This document shows positions 12,648 through 28,707 of a DNA stretch of 64,000 nucleotides, piece by piece. This DNA comes from Cliona cf. orientalis (Eukaryota > Porifera > Demospongiae > Clionaida > Clionaidae): contig OZ005689.1 of the NCBI GenBank assembly GCA_963930775.1, forward strand, positions 9,002,854 to 9,066,853, read 5' to 3'. Within the stretch, counting starts at the first letter, position 1, and each line of letters opens with the position of its first letter. Both the position numbers and the translations under genes were made by a program. The notes under the pieces were generated by a model. The model was given only the letters and a program-made list of their open reading frames with translations, was not told where the DNA came from and searched no databases.

Positions 12648-15600
12648 ATGGCAATAATTTTAACCCATCTTATCATTCCATTGGTTTTGATACTGGCCAT
12701 CACTGATACGGCATACTCTTCATCTATAGACCAGCCGACCAGTGAACCAAGGTGCTACCATTCTCCTGATGAGGTCAGACTATAATTAATACAAAGCTAC
12801 TTGCTATAAAAATTAATCTGTGTTACAGTAATGATAACAATAATAATAAATTTGAAGGGCTCAGAAGCAAAGTGGGCTAACCCCGAACTAAATGTGGGGA
12901 ATTGTTTAAGCTCAAAACACTGCTGCATGAACGACTGCAGTGCACAAGCGTTACACTCCATATTCACTTGTAGTTTCCAAACAGTTTCCAAACTTGGGAA
13001 ATGAACTCAGTGTACAAGCAACCACAAATGTAAGATAACATTAACTTCCTGAGTGTCCACGCTTGCACACTGAGTTCACTTCCCAAACTTTGAAACTGGT
13101 TGGAAACTCTCAGTGAACAAGCCATGGAACTCTTGTGCACTTAGCTAAGTCTTTCTTGCTGTGAAACCATACATTGTACTCTACCAAGTTGCCAAAAATT
13201 TCAAAGATTCAGGGGGCTATATATTAGCTATTATTGTCATGATGCTATTAGAATGAGAGCTGTGAATCACGAGGGTAATGGTTAAATACCTCCTTTTTGA
13301 GTTTCTGCTTAAGCAGTCTCTCTATCTTATAGCATTTGAGTGATTATTGTATTTAATTTATAGCTATGCATGCCATAAACTTATTTTATCTTGATATTTT
13401 TACCTGAATGCATTAATTATGATACCGGTAATATTATTGACTCTAAATTTAAAGTATTAAATTATGTATAAGTTCACTTGAGCTTACAAGCAAAATCTTG
13501 CATCTATGATCGGTCTAGGGGCCTTTCAATCTTAGTAAGTAAGTTTCTTTCCAGCTATGAACAATGAGTAAAAAGAACGCTCGAGTCCCCGATTTAGTAT
13601 TTAATGGTTGAAAATTATTATGAAGCTGTCAAAATGACCACTGATTTCAGATTAATCTGCAAGTTTTATATTAATAGTTACCTCAAAAGTTAATCAAAAA
13701 TTAACTCTGTATCTACTTTCCAAGTTTGATCAGAAATAATATTATTATTCCCCAGCAACCAACACAATGTTGTTTGTTGACATTGAAAGCCTCAAAATGC
13801 AACTGAAGCAAATTTATGCAAGGACACATTGAATGTGTTCCAACCAGTGACAGGTAGATTTCTGAACTTTAGATCAGAGTTCCCCACTATAAATTATTTA
13901 TGATATTCTTTGTAAAGATTCAAAGTATTATTAATTATAAGTTTGTGAATTTCTTTGTCTAAAAATCCCCCAAGCAATCATGCATTTAACAAAATAATGT
14001 TGTTTGTTGACAAAGATGCAATACTAAGCACAAACAGGCACAACCTAAGGGTGTGTCAAGATGACCTTGACATGGATCCAGTTTAAAACAGTTTTAACTT
14101 GTCAGTTAGCTTTGAAAATAGTCCCTTTGCCTATTTCAGTAAGACTTTGCAGAGATTCAAAAATATTTCATCTAACGTATGTAATATGTTTCGTTTCTAA
14201 GTTTGACCCGAAAAAATCCCCAAGCAACCAACATAATGTTGCTTGTTTACTGTAAAATCAAGGGTATGATGCTTGGCACAAACAGGCACGTGCGCTATGT
14301 ATGCATGCCATGACTCCAGCATGCTTGCACTTGGATTCCTTATGAAATCAGTTAAATTTTAGTTATAGTACACTAGCTATAATAACAATAAATTAATATT
14401 GCTATTGTGCCAGTGTTACGAAGCAGATATGTGAATTAATGTAGCGAGATCTGACTGATAATGACAAAATTAATAATTTGACCCAACAGGCTTCTGAACT
14501 AGTACAAGTTCCTTAAATGTGATAAAGGGGAGAATCCAAATTAGGTATCGATGAGCTACTACTAGAGGCTTCATGCATATGCAGACACAGCACTTGTCAA
14601 ACTACATTCTTCCGTCATATCTACAAAAGCTTTTAAATTAATTTTATTGTACGCTAATAATTAATTTTGCACTGTCAAACGGAGAATCAATTTGATCGAG
14701 CAACTACGTCACTGCAAGCATTCATTAGTTTTCTCCTTTAATATCATCATACAGCCTACGGTTGGTGTCCATATTCCTAGTGAATCTGGTGAAGGTATTC
14801 GAGAGAAACGTGATGTTCCAGGATATCCATCATTAAGGATAGTTTTTGACTTTCATATCTCAATCTTTCTCGAGTGAGTTGCAGACTAAAATTAATACAG
14901 TATTAAAATAGTGCATGCCACAATCATTGCCATTATGTACAAACACATTGTATTATTCAGGCTTAACGATGCTCAACGAAACAGACTACTGGTACGTGTG
15001 AAAACCTTTTCTGTGCAGTATAGAAGCACAGTTCCTGTATTACTCTTAGAATTGGGATGATCCACGGCATATCATGGGAAACCCCAGAATGTCATGGATA
15101 CCAGGGTTTCATCTAGTTAGCTAGCAATAAAAATTTGGGGTGGAAGCACAATAGATGAGCAGGCGTATTTAGCAAGCCAAGTTCATGGGACGTAGGAGAA
15201 TATTTCTTTACTTTTTTCAGATAGTTTTTGATCAAAAACCAACTTAATGCTACTGGTTTGATTTGGTGACTTATTGTGATGTCTTGATGCTTAATTTAAT
15301 TAAAGTCAAATTCTTAGGGGGGAAGCTTCCCCCCTACCCCCTCACTGGATGAAACCCTGGATACCCATGGAGCAGCTTGACTATCTTGGAATGTCAACTA
15401 TAAACTGAGCACTTGTTTACCTATTGCAGTGTAAATTGTATGATATCTAAGGATCATTGGGTGTTAGAAATGAGAAACACCTTCACTATTGGTCTCTGCA
15501 TTTCTGTATGATTATCCATTAATTTTGTGCTATGTCAACAATAGACTGTGGTGCTTCCAGCTGCGGAAACCTACCTTGAATCTGCCTTGTCTGTACGTTC

Positions 15601-18600
15601 CCCAAGTGGTACAATACTTCTAGACAGGTAATTGCTCATAAAATCAAAATTGTCAGACTGTTTATTATTGTGAACTATGCATCATTACAGAGATTGCAGT
15701 GCTAACTCTTTCTTTGTCCCTGTTGGTGAAGTTAGGGAATGTGCAAATATGTGTGAAAATGTGACCATGTGTGGACCAGTGTTTGCCATTCCCGAACAAC
15801 ATCTTAAGGTTAATCTGCACTAATACAAATAAAAAATTCCAGAGCACCATAATAATATTATTAGTATGCAATTAGATTTTTTTGCTACCTAAACCTACTA
15901 ATTAAAATATTCCATGAAAATAGATCAGTATAGTGTTGTCAATACCCTCTGTGGCCTCCTCTTATGTATTATAATATTATGTCTTCCTATTATCCAGCGA
16001 TGTGTAGAATGTAATGGCTCGCCTACTAATTGCAACACTCGACCTGGAAGTACAGATGGCAGTGGCGTTCCTAATGCCGATATCATTGTTTATGTTAGTG
16101 CCACTACTTTGGGAGGGTTTTGTTCTGGAGGTACTATTGCTTTTGCTGGTGCTTGTCAGCTTGAAAGCACCCTGGACAGGTATATACTATCTAAGCCTTA
16201 CAATTGGTAGATAAATCAATGGAGCTTGAGCTAGTGTGGAAAATCTCTATCTCTTACTAATAGCTAGCTAGTAGCCCTTTACTTCTCATATTTTCTAATT
16301 ATTAACTCTCACCTCCTGGAGAGGTGTGTCGGCTCTATAGCTACTTCTACCCAATGCATCATGATCTGGGCCTTGTTTATTCAACTTTGTATTTTTAGGC
16401 CGATTGCAGGATTTGTCAATTTCTGCCCAAATTTTTTTACTCTGAGTGAGGGAGAAAACATTCAAGTGGCTCTGCATGAGCTCACACACGTCTTGGTAAG
16501 TACTAATTAGAATAAAATCAATAGAGCCCACAATAATGTTACTGGTTCTGTTAGGCATTCAGTTCATCGCTTTATCGCTTCTACCGAGATGAAAATGGCA
16601 TACCACGTACACCACGTGATGTAAACGGAATCCCACCATCTGCTCCAAGCACTAGGTCAGTGTATCATAATCTGTGCAACAAAGGTTATCAGTTTGGTGC
16701 CAGTTTTTAGATATATAGCTAGAACGAACACTTTAATAGCTTTAATGTAATAATATGCCATTATTAAAGAAATAAAGAAGATGATGTAGTGATACTTGCA
16801 TTCTCCTGTGTCTGTTAACTCAATTATACAGCACGGTTGCTACCGTTACATATACTGACTGGCTGACACGGAATGGTCCGATCGAGAGGAACGTCAACAT
16901 GTTGGTGACACCAAATGTTATTGTAAGTCTCAGTTTTGGCTGTTCACAAGAGCTAGCTCAATGTCATAACAAAGATCCCTGGGGGAGTACACAAGATATT
17001 TATTATGTCCATCATAGTATAATCATAGTCTAACTTGTGTGCATGGCCTCCACCAGGACCATTTCAATGTTGCGATTAATGGTCCCTCCCCACCTACTCT
17101 AAAAGCTATAGGCATCTTTCTTACTATGTATTCGCTAATGCATAATATCATTATGTCATGCACCATCTCTTGATACAGGAGCAAGCCAAGATTCACTATG
17201 GATGTGATGATATTATCGGAATGGAGTTAGAAAATCAAGGAGGCCCTGGAACTATATTTTCTCATTGGGAGCACAGAATAGTTGGGGTATGTTTGTAGAT
17301 CGAGATGATCATGATCATAACTGCTTTAAAGGGCCTTCAGGCGCCTATAGTCACCGGGAATCATCCACACATTTCATTAATCTTGTATAAAGTGCCTATG
17401 GTGTTTGTATAGGATTCTTATCATACAAACAATTGTATTAAAATTAATAATAATCTGACAATCACAATTTAAATTATTATTGTTCCGTGATCATAATAAT
17501 GTTATTACAGAATGAAGCAATGGGCGGATTCTTTCTCTTTGTTGGACCATTTTCACGGATGACATTCGGTCTGTTTGAAGACTCAGGGTATGTATTAATT
17601 ATTAATTATTTTGACTTTGTAACACATCTGGGGTATTTATAATTAATGCAGATGGTATGTTCCTAATTACGAATTTGCACAAGAGCTTGCCTGGGGCCGA
17701 AACAGAGGCTGCAGTATTCCTCATGGAAGCTGCGCTGAGCACATCCAGAACCAGCAAGCAAGGTTAGGCCATCATTAAAATAATATCATATTTAATTAGT
17801 GACACAGCTATTATTAATTTCATTCTATTCAGCCAACGTACATTGTCTCCATTCTGCAATGTTCTTCAAAATGTTGGGCCTCCAGTCAGGACCTGCAGCG
17901 TCGATAGAGATCTATTTACTGAGTGTAACCTCATTGAATTCCTCCCACCTGAACAAGTTCCACCAGAGTTTCAAGTATATACTATCTTCTATTCTATTGT
18001 ATATTATACCAATGTCACCAGGCTGCTATCATGATACAATGTCATGTCACTGGTAGAGCCCTTGCATGGTTCTTACCACAAGGAAGTATGTAGACATACA
18101 TGATTGTATGAACCAAAAGGGAAACGGAATTTCCTCGGATACTCCATTAACTTGTATCATAACTTTGCCTCCCTATGTTAAGCACAATTATTTATTTCAG
18201 TATTTCAACGGTGGATTCAATTTTGGATCTGATGTTGCACCTCGTGTAGGAAGCAGCTTTACACCAACAGACTACTGTCCTTTTGCTAGTCCTTTCTCAG
18301 TGAGTTATGCATAATAATATTAATTATTGTGGCAAGGTTTTCTAAGTTAGATTTGACATAATATTGCATGGAACTTGCAACTTTAATTCTATCACCAGTA
18401 TGCTTACTATAACACTGCCACCAAAATTAGTATGTAAAATCCTTAACTAAATTTTTATTTCTAGATTGACATTCCACCTTCATCTTGCTCCAACCCGATG
18501 GATGCACCGGGGGACAACATTGCTGGTGAGACATACGGCACTGGTTCACGCTGCATAGAGCATGGACAGACCTGGACTAGAACATTAGCTGGTGGACAGG

Positions 18601-21600
18601 TTGACACCTACGATATTGGCGTTGGCTGCTATCAGGTAGATGGAACATAATATTAATATTATTACTGCTAGTACATAATTTAAGGTAGTGGGAGATTTTC
18701 TTATAGTGCAAATTTTGTATTTTCACGTTAGGGGATGTTCTGTAAAAGATTTGAACTTGAAACTTTTGCATACTTCTTGACTTTACAACATGCAATATTT
18801 GATAAGCCTACCCAGAGACTAGTCCTTTAATCACACTAGAGATTTTTGGGGTTGACCAAATTGTGAATGTCTGAATATCAAGTTAGATTGTCTTTTAGTT
18901 GTTACTCTTGTTCTGGTTTATCATTACTGTAGTATTCCTGTTCACCACTTGGAGTGGAAATTCATCTGTTGGGTTTTCGATATCTTTGTTCCTGTGAAGG
19001 AGAAGAGGTACCTAACTGGTATAATAATGTTTTGACTATGTAACATTAACTGTTACATCAATAATTTTCAGCTTTTAATAGACCAGGATATTGATGGCAT
19101 TCGCTATCAAGGCTCTTTCATCTGTCCCTCTTGCCTCACCCACTGCTTTGTAAGTTAACAATAGTTCCCAGCAATGAGCACAATCATAATAATTCTAAAA
19201 TTGTGTATAGGATGAGCTAGAAAACTGCCCCGACCCAGGTGAGTTTTCACTTTGATATTGCTTTTGATTTTAATAAAACTTTCTCCTCTATTTTACAGAG
19301 CCTAATGCTTGTCCTGGTCAACAGACACTTGCAGGTATTACAACTACAATTGTGTATCATGATTTCTATTACACAGTATATGAATGTTTTGCCTCTTACT
19401 TTATTTGTCTGGTACAAGATGGTGAAATTAACCTATTACTCGCAACTTATTAACATTTACACAATGAGATAAACAGTGCACAGTATCACAGGCACACATT
19501 TGATAGAAAGGAAGACATTGTGGCACTTCTAGTGCAATAAATGAATGTGAATAGTGTCATTGATTATTATTATGATTATGCTTACAGAGCCACTTCCAGG
19601 CAACAGAGTGCAATGCTTTCTAATGTATGACTCTGGGTCTTGCTCAGCACTTCTCAGACCATCCATTTCACCCTTTCAGTGCTGTGTTGAGGATGGGGGG
19701 AATGCCTATCGAACATCATACGGCAATTGCGTCCAGTGTCCCAATAACAATAGTAAGACTTAGTACATTGTTTGCATATTTATTTTTTTGTTATTTATGA
19801 TTGTAATTTTGTTATAGTAGCTAACTATCATGTAGCCTAATTTTTTTTACAAGCTTTAAAAAGGGTATTGCTTAAGGGATACGAATGGTTCATTATTTTA
19901 TTAATTCTAAGTTTATCATTAATTTTTGTTGTTAATTACATTCTTTCAACCAACAGACGATGTGATTGAGATTACCCCTGAACGTGACACCTATAGCATC
20001 CTTGAAGGGAACGATTTGGAAGTGTGTATCATTGTATTGTCCCAATCAATTATGATTGAGTTTGAAGTCATTGTAGATATCTATCATAAATGTAAGTCAC
20101 CCATGGAAGATGTGATAACAGCATTCTTGCTCATTGATATCATGAAATTGTATGCTGTTAGTGGTGGTGTAATTGTGCAGCAGTGCAAACTGTTGCTGCA
20201 CGTTCAATAAACCACAGTTTAATACTATATTCAGCTGCAAAAAGTGGTTAATTAGCAGCTTGTTCAATACCTGTATATAGCTACAATTATCATGACCTTA
20301 TTAAGAAAGAATGCTAATAGAGCAGTACTATATTATGCTGGCTGTAACTCTTCCTACTAATGAATGATCGTATCTTTAATTATTATTGATGTAGCATATC
20401 ATATTTGGACCAATATCACGGTGGAACCAGGCGACTTGAGAAGCTGTGCGAATCTCTCAATTCCAGACAACCTGTGTCTGGATAAAGACAAAGAATATCA
20501 AATATACTTCACAGTATTGAGCCCGCCAGAGAATACTACAATCAAATTTCAACGAAACACTTCTTGGTTGTTCATAGTTGATAACGACAGTAAGGGCTTT
20601 GCTATTAGCAATACAGGCTCAAATTCAAGTAACAATCACGATTTTTTTTACAGTTTTACAGATTGGATTTCAGCAGGATGTCTACGAAGTGTATGAGAAT
20701 GCTTCATTTGTTACTGTTTGTATTGAGCTACTGGAAGGATGTGCCTGTTGTCGTCCTGTGAATGTTAGGCTGTACACTGAAGATGGAAATGCTACTGGTA
20801 CGCTAATATTAATTTAATGAACGAAATGGAATTAATTTAAAGCAACCTAATTATTAAAATACTACTCTAGTCTAAGTTAATAACTATAATAATTACGAGT
20901 GCACAAAATACACTTGTTGATTAGAATCGTGATGGTGTCCATTGCTTTTAATACTTCAGATATTTTGTGGGTGCATAATGTATATATAAGATCTTTTTTG
21001 TCTTTGCTCTAGTTATCATTGCTTATATGCCTATTATGCAGCTGACGAAGATTATAACTCCACTTTGAGGATCTTATCACTTCCGGTTGGAAGTGAAATT
21101 GGCGATACCGTCTGCACATCAATCTATATCATAAACGACAATGAAACTGAGGAACTGGAGTACTTCTCTGTACATGCAGTGGTGGTCGATCTCAATGTTA
21201 AAGTAACAAGAGGAGAAGCTGTCATCAATATCATAGATGATGATATCCCAGGTTAATTAATAATATTATGATGAGATGCCCTTTACTATGATCCCATGCA
21301 AGAGCAGAATGATTATGAGCGTTGATTTGTAGCAATAAATCTCCTTTAGGAGTATACAATATAGTTACAATTATTGCTGTGCAGCTATCAAATTGGGTAT
21401 CAATATTAATTATTAAGCGTACTATTTGATTACTGCCTTATCTTAATTAAATTAAGTTAATTAAATACTTGTTCATGCAGAATTTGAAATTCAGTTCACA
21501 TCTGACACTCCGCTGATCAATGATCTCGATGTGTCACTGAGTTTCTCATCAACAATTCCTGTGGCTGAAGCTACGTGCAGCGTATCACCTCGCCTGGGCA

Positions 21601-23549
21601 GTGTCGACTGTGTTGAAGACTACTCTTAAAATTTAATTGTAACATATAGTATAACATTATGTTATTGCTATAATTATTATACAATAGTTTACAAACTGCA
21701 TGCATATGGCTGTAGTATCTTAGAGGTACCAACATTAATAATCTTCTACCCAGTCTTGGCAAAACAATTACATGCTGACAAAAGGAGCTCGAGGAGGAGG
21801 AGGGGGGGGGGGGGGGGGGGCTTATTTCACGAGGATACTGTTTGTATTAATTTTTGTTATCGGCTATTCTTTTTACAGGCAGGGAGGGTAGTGGTTCATT
21901 TACCATAGTTCGTCGAAGGCGCAGGAGGGAATACACAGCAACTATCACTGCTAGAGCGGGTGATGAGACTCGTACAATACAACGGATATTCTACTCAGGT
22001 ATATAAGTATGCATTACCAACTACAAAGAATGTATCTTGCATAATAATATTATTATTAAACGATTATATAATATAGTGGTTGTTCCCCTAGTTGGATTCC
22101 AACATGGATAATAAAAATTATCACATGCGATAGTATAACTTGTGGCAGACATTATGAAAACAAAAAAAAAATTTTTGATTGTATAATGCTGCAGTGGAAT
22201 CTAATAATAATATTATTTAATATAATAATGTGCAATAATAATAATATTATCATTAATCATAATAATTATTATAGTTATTTTGTCTCTATACAAAAGTCCC
22301 ATAGACTAAGTGTGCAATTATTTTCTTAATTGCACACTTTAACATTTGCTTAGTAATTGCACACTTACTGACCGATAGCGGCGCGCGCTGGACCAATCAG
22401 ATCGCCCGTACGATCATAGCAACAAGCACGGCCACCGTGGCGCTGAAGAGATCGACAGAGAAGGCTTTGTAGAAGTCATCGAGCTAGACCCTTCTTCTTC
22501 GCTTGTATCCATGCGTCTGCTCTGCTGTCAGAATGCTGAGCTCTAGAACGAGCGAGCGAAACGGCGACCGACTTGTACTATTCCTCGTGCATGTATTATG
22601 ACAATGAGTGAGGCGTGGTCAAGACTTCAGTTAGCACAATAGCTTCTTGTGACTGTTGAACTCGTCGACCACTTACCAACATTGACCTTACTTGTGGTTG
22701 GCCTTGTGCCTCAGCTACAACAGTGGCTGCCCCACAGCTCCTTTGCTAACTGTACTATATGATTAGTATAGGTAATCACATGAATTCAAGTGCAATTTGG
22801 GAAATAATTGCATGAGTTAAAGGAAAATAATTGCACGAGGCGAAGCCGAGTGCAATTTATCCTTCTAATACATAACTCATGCAATTATTTCCCAAATTGC
22901 ACTCGAATTCATGTGATTACCTATACTAATGCATCTAACAACAATGTCCTGTTTTCACAGACACAACTGGGGATTGTGCTGTTCATTTGATCAACGAGGG
23001 ATTGACAATAATTGATGGGCAAACTGCAATTGTTGAAGTCCAAGGTACCGGACCGTCTGCTGCTAATAGAATCACAGAATTCAGATGCCAGTTTCCTAAT
23101 GAACCAGCCTTTCCATGTAAGTTTCAGACTAGGACTGTTACAGAAGAACAGCATTTTGGTAGACTTTTAATTTTTTAATTAGTGATTGTGAGGGTAGACC
23201 ACCAATCAAAATGTTATTACCGGTACTACTATTTCCCACCAAATTTTTTGGCTAGCTACATAATAACAATTATAATATTATTATTATTTTAATCCAATAT
23301 TTTTGTTACTCCACTCTAGTATATGGATAATGTGTACAAATTAAATTTTATCTCAGTTCACCAATATATAGTTAAAACATCTAAATAAATAAATTTTTCC
23401 CCCTAGGTGGCCCAAGTCCCATTCAACTAGAGATTCCTGCTGGGAGTTCGGAGTTGTTCATCGCACCTCGAGCTCCAAATGATGGGGGCATATGCACTCG
23501 GCGGCGGCGACGTCTCACAGTTCTGCTTGATCCAGAAGTTCAGCAATAA
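12648..23549 (+). CDS. secreted leishmanolysin-like (M8) metalloprotease with Calx-beta tail, 28 exons
   Basis: Exons: 12648-12773, 14755-14873, 14961-14991, 15545-15627, 15691-15808, 15998-16179, 16399-16495, 16555-16655, 16832-16922, 17179-17286, 17511-17587, 17652-17762, 17833-17974, 18201-18299, 18465-18635, 18933-19007, 19072-19149, 19211-19238, 19299-19334, 19588-19752, 19957-20091, 20395-20589, 20654-20797, 21042-21251, 21481-21600, 21879-21998, 22961-23116, 23407-23549; 1086 residues. After the signal peptide come the M8 hallmarks: AFAGACQLE, zinc site HELTH (residues 246-250), distal His 345 in SHWEHR, then MTFGLFEDSGWY. Catalytic residues are intact, so an active zinc endopeptidase is likely. 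Calx-beta units follow at about 680-789 (ends FIVDND) and 790-907 (ADEDY, NDNETEELEYF, INIIDDD). The last 180 residues are unrecognised, with Arg runs in two exons. No membrane span. The donor at 21601 (GTGTCG) is weak; without it the frame stops at 21628. An AATAAA overlaps the stop. Confidence 0.8.
12981..13099. repeat. inverted repeat, 38-bp arms, intron 1 of protease gene
   Basis: Arm 12982-13020 (CAGTTTCCAAACTTGGGAA...) pairs with 13061-13098 (...TTCCCAAACTTTGAAACTG) with few mismatches around a spacer of about 40 bp. It could be a small foldback element. It lies in the 2-kb first intron, which has no coding sequence. Confidence 0.6.
13740..14260 (+). repeat. diverged tandem repeat, unit about 230 bp
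   Basis: Three copies of a block containing CCCCAAGCAACCAACATAAT then GTTGTTTGTT lie at about 13751, 13966 and 14217. Each follows a stretch like AAGTTTGACCxGAAA. The copies are strongly diverged and non-coding. Confidence 0.5.
15092..15370. mobile_element. MITE-like element with 22-bp inverted ends
   Basis: The left end CATGGATACCAGGGTTTCAT (15093 on) is the reverse complement, with a 2-base slip, of GATGAAACCCTGGATACCCA (15348-15370). The 280-bp interior contains the dispersed segment also seen at 1961-2060 and a C-rich stretch (CCCCCCTACCCCC). It lies in an intron of the protease gene, with no coding capacity. Confidence 0.65.
21802..21820. repeat. poly-G tract, 19 nt, in intron
   Basis: A GGA-rich lead-in is followed by nineteen consecutive G on the plus strand, in the intron 21601-21878. 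This is one of several long dG/dC tracts in the window. Confidence 0.9.
22307..22930. mobile_element. composite foldback element with GC-rich core, intronic
   Basis: At the 5' side, short inverted copies of TGTGCAATTA lie at 22310-22372. At the 3' side, arms 22762-22819 and 22873-22930 are 58-bp inverted repeats with a single mismatch (outer end ATTAGTATAGGTAATCACAT). The 53-nt loop is itself nearly palindromic (TTGCACGAGG / CCGAGTGCAA). Between them, 22378-22640 is much richer in GC and CpG than the surroundings (GCGGCGCGCGCTGG). I read it as one or two non-autonomous elements inside the intron 21999-22960. Confidence 0.6.
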
Positions 23550-23948
23550 ATAACTGACATAATAAAATGGAAAAATTAATATGAACAGCAATATTTTTGT
23601 CGGTAATTAATGAAACTGTAACTAACTGTTTATCATAATAATACTATTATACGATTAATGATTATTTTTAACTGTCATAATGACTCATAATACCTTATTA
23701 TAATTATTGTTTGTACTTGAAATTCTTTAACTTTAAATTTCGCCCAAAAATTGCTAAAAAAAAAAAATAATGGGAAACGAATTGAGAATGATAGGCACTT
23801 TCCTTTGTGGTGATATTTTTAGGAATTTTCAAAATTAATGGTGCACTAAAAAATTGTCTGTATAATAATAATAATATTATTATTATGACATTGTGGTAGA
23901 GCAGCTTTTGTGGTCCCAATGTACATCTTTATTGCTTGGGTATGTCTC

Positions 23949-27215
<3,267 letters not shown>

Positions 27216-27735
27216 TTGGGACACTATAGTCATTGATGGCATTGTATATATTATATAGAATGTATATACTAGTATATTAGAGATTACATCATCACACGGA
27301 AGCTTATTATGAAGAAGCACCCAGCGTGGGAGTGGCCTGGGGACAAGGCTACACATACCCCATGCGTGTTGCATCTGTAGCTGCAGCATGGAGCTTTCAA
27401 GGTGTACTTAAGGATAATTTTCGCTAAAGAGGGAGCAAGTACATAGCAGTAATTAAACTTTAAGATGGGGACAACTCCATAATATGAAGCACACCCTCCC
27501 CCCACCCCACCCTCCTCCCTGAATTAAATCCTGCCTTATGACAATCTTTACTTATACAATTATTGTGGTAGTTTGTGCACATGAGCATAGCTAGAGAGCA
27601 CATAGCCTGCAGTAGGGTGGACTTGACAATTTTAACAGATTTGCTGCGCTTATGAGTTGCTCAGGTTGCTCACATGCCTAGGTCTCCAGGTCTGACAATT
27701 TTTACGCCAACAAACAGAGCTGAGACATAATTTCG

Positions 27736-28089
27736 TAGTCTGGGGTATCAGCCCCTTCGCAAGAGAGAGGAAGGGTCTGGTAACATTGGCACACTGCCTT
27801 TGTTCAAGTGGAATGTTGTGAATGTAATTACATTGTGGACCGCAACTCAAGTGGCTGCTAACCAAAATAATATTATCATGCACGTGCCAATGGTCATAGC
27901 ACTAGCTATATGTATGTACTGGCGCAATTCAAAGCCAATTGTGCATCACATGAGCACTGTACGTGGTCAAGATCACAGTTTGATCTGAGTGGTCATATCC
28001 ACATTTCAGACATGAGCACAACGTGGGTATATATAACAGTGTTACCAGACCCTACCTCTCTCTTGTGAAGGGGTTGGTATACCAGACTA
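27736..28089. mobile_element. MITE-like foldback, about 50-bp inverted ends
   Basis: The left end TAGTCTGGGGTATCAGCCCC...GGTCTGGTAACA (27736-27788) matches, inverted, the right end TGTTACCAGACC...GGTATACCAGACTA (28039-28089). The outer tips TAGTCTGG/CCAGACTA are exact. It is 354 bp with no coding capacity, in the spacer between the satellite and the convergent gene at 28708. Confidence 0.65.
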
Positions 28090-28707
28090 GTAATATTTTG
28101 AGGTTTGACAGGCAAACAGAAACCTGGTCCAGTCAAATGTGAGTGCTACATAGCTATCTATCATTATCTATACTTCTAATTTGTTTTCCCAGCGAAGCTG
28201 GTCTAGCTAAATCTGCATCTGATTCAACTCTATCAGATATAGTTGAATTAACTGAGGTATTAAATTTACTTATAGCCTCTCAATAATAAATTATGCTGGG
28301 ATGTTTCCCCCAGCTAGGGTGCCCGACTAAGTATGATCCAATCTGATCAAACTCACAACTTCTGAGAGATCCTGGATAAGGTCCCAAATGTAGTGCCTGC
28401 GTCTCGGAGATCAGTTGAAATTCAATATCTTTCATTAATTTATCACATTGTGCATGCATACAGACTGAGTATACACTAGCAAATCATAGCTTTGGAAATT
28501 ACATCACAAATCAATAATTAAATTTCAGTTCTAAATGTAAATAATTATAATTTAAAAGTTTCATCAAAATTTAATACAACATCACATGATAATTAAAAGG
28601 CAGTAGCTATAATATTATTCAGTTATAAACTTTTATATAGCTATGAGATTAATGATAATGTAACAATGACAATTATATCATTATTACATGTTATACTACA
28701 TCTAACT

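Noticed and set aside
21601..21628. Stop codon at 21626-21628 as the end of the protease gene
   Set aside because: Downstream exons at 21879, 22961 and 23407 continue in matching phase to a stop with an AATAAA; kept as an alternative isoform only, because the donor at 21601 is weak.
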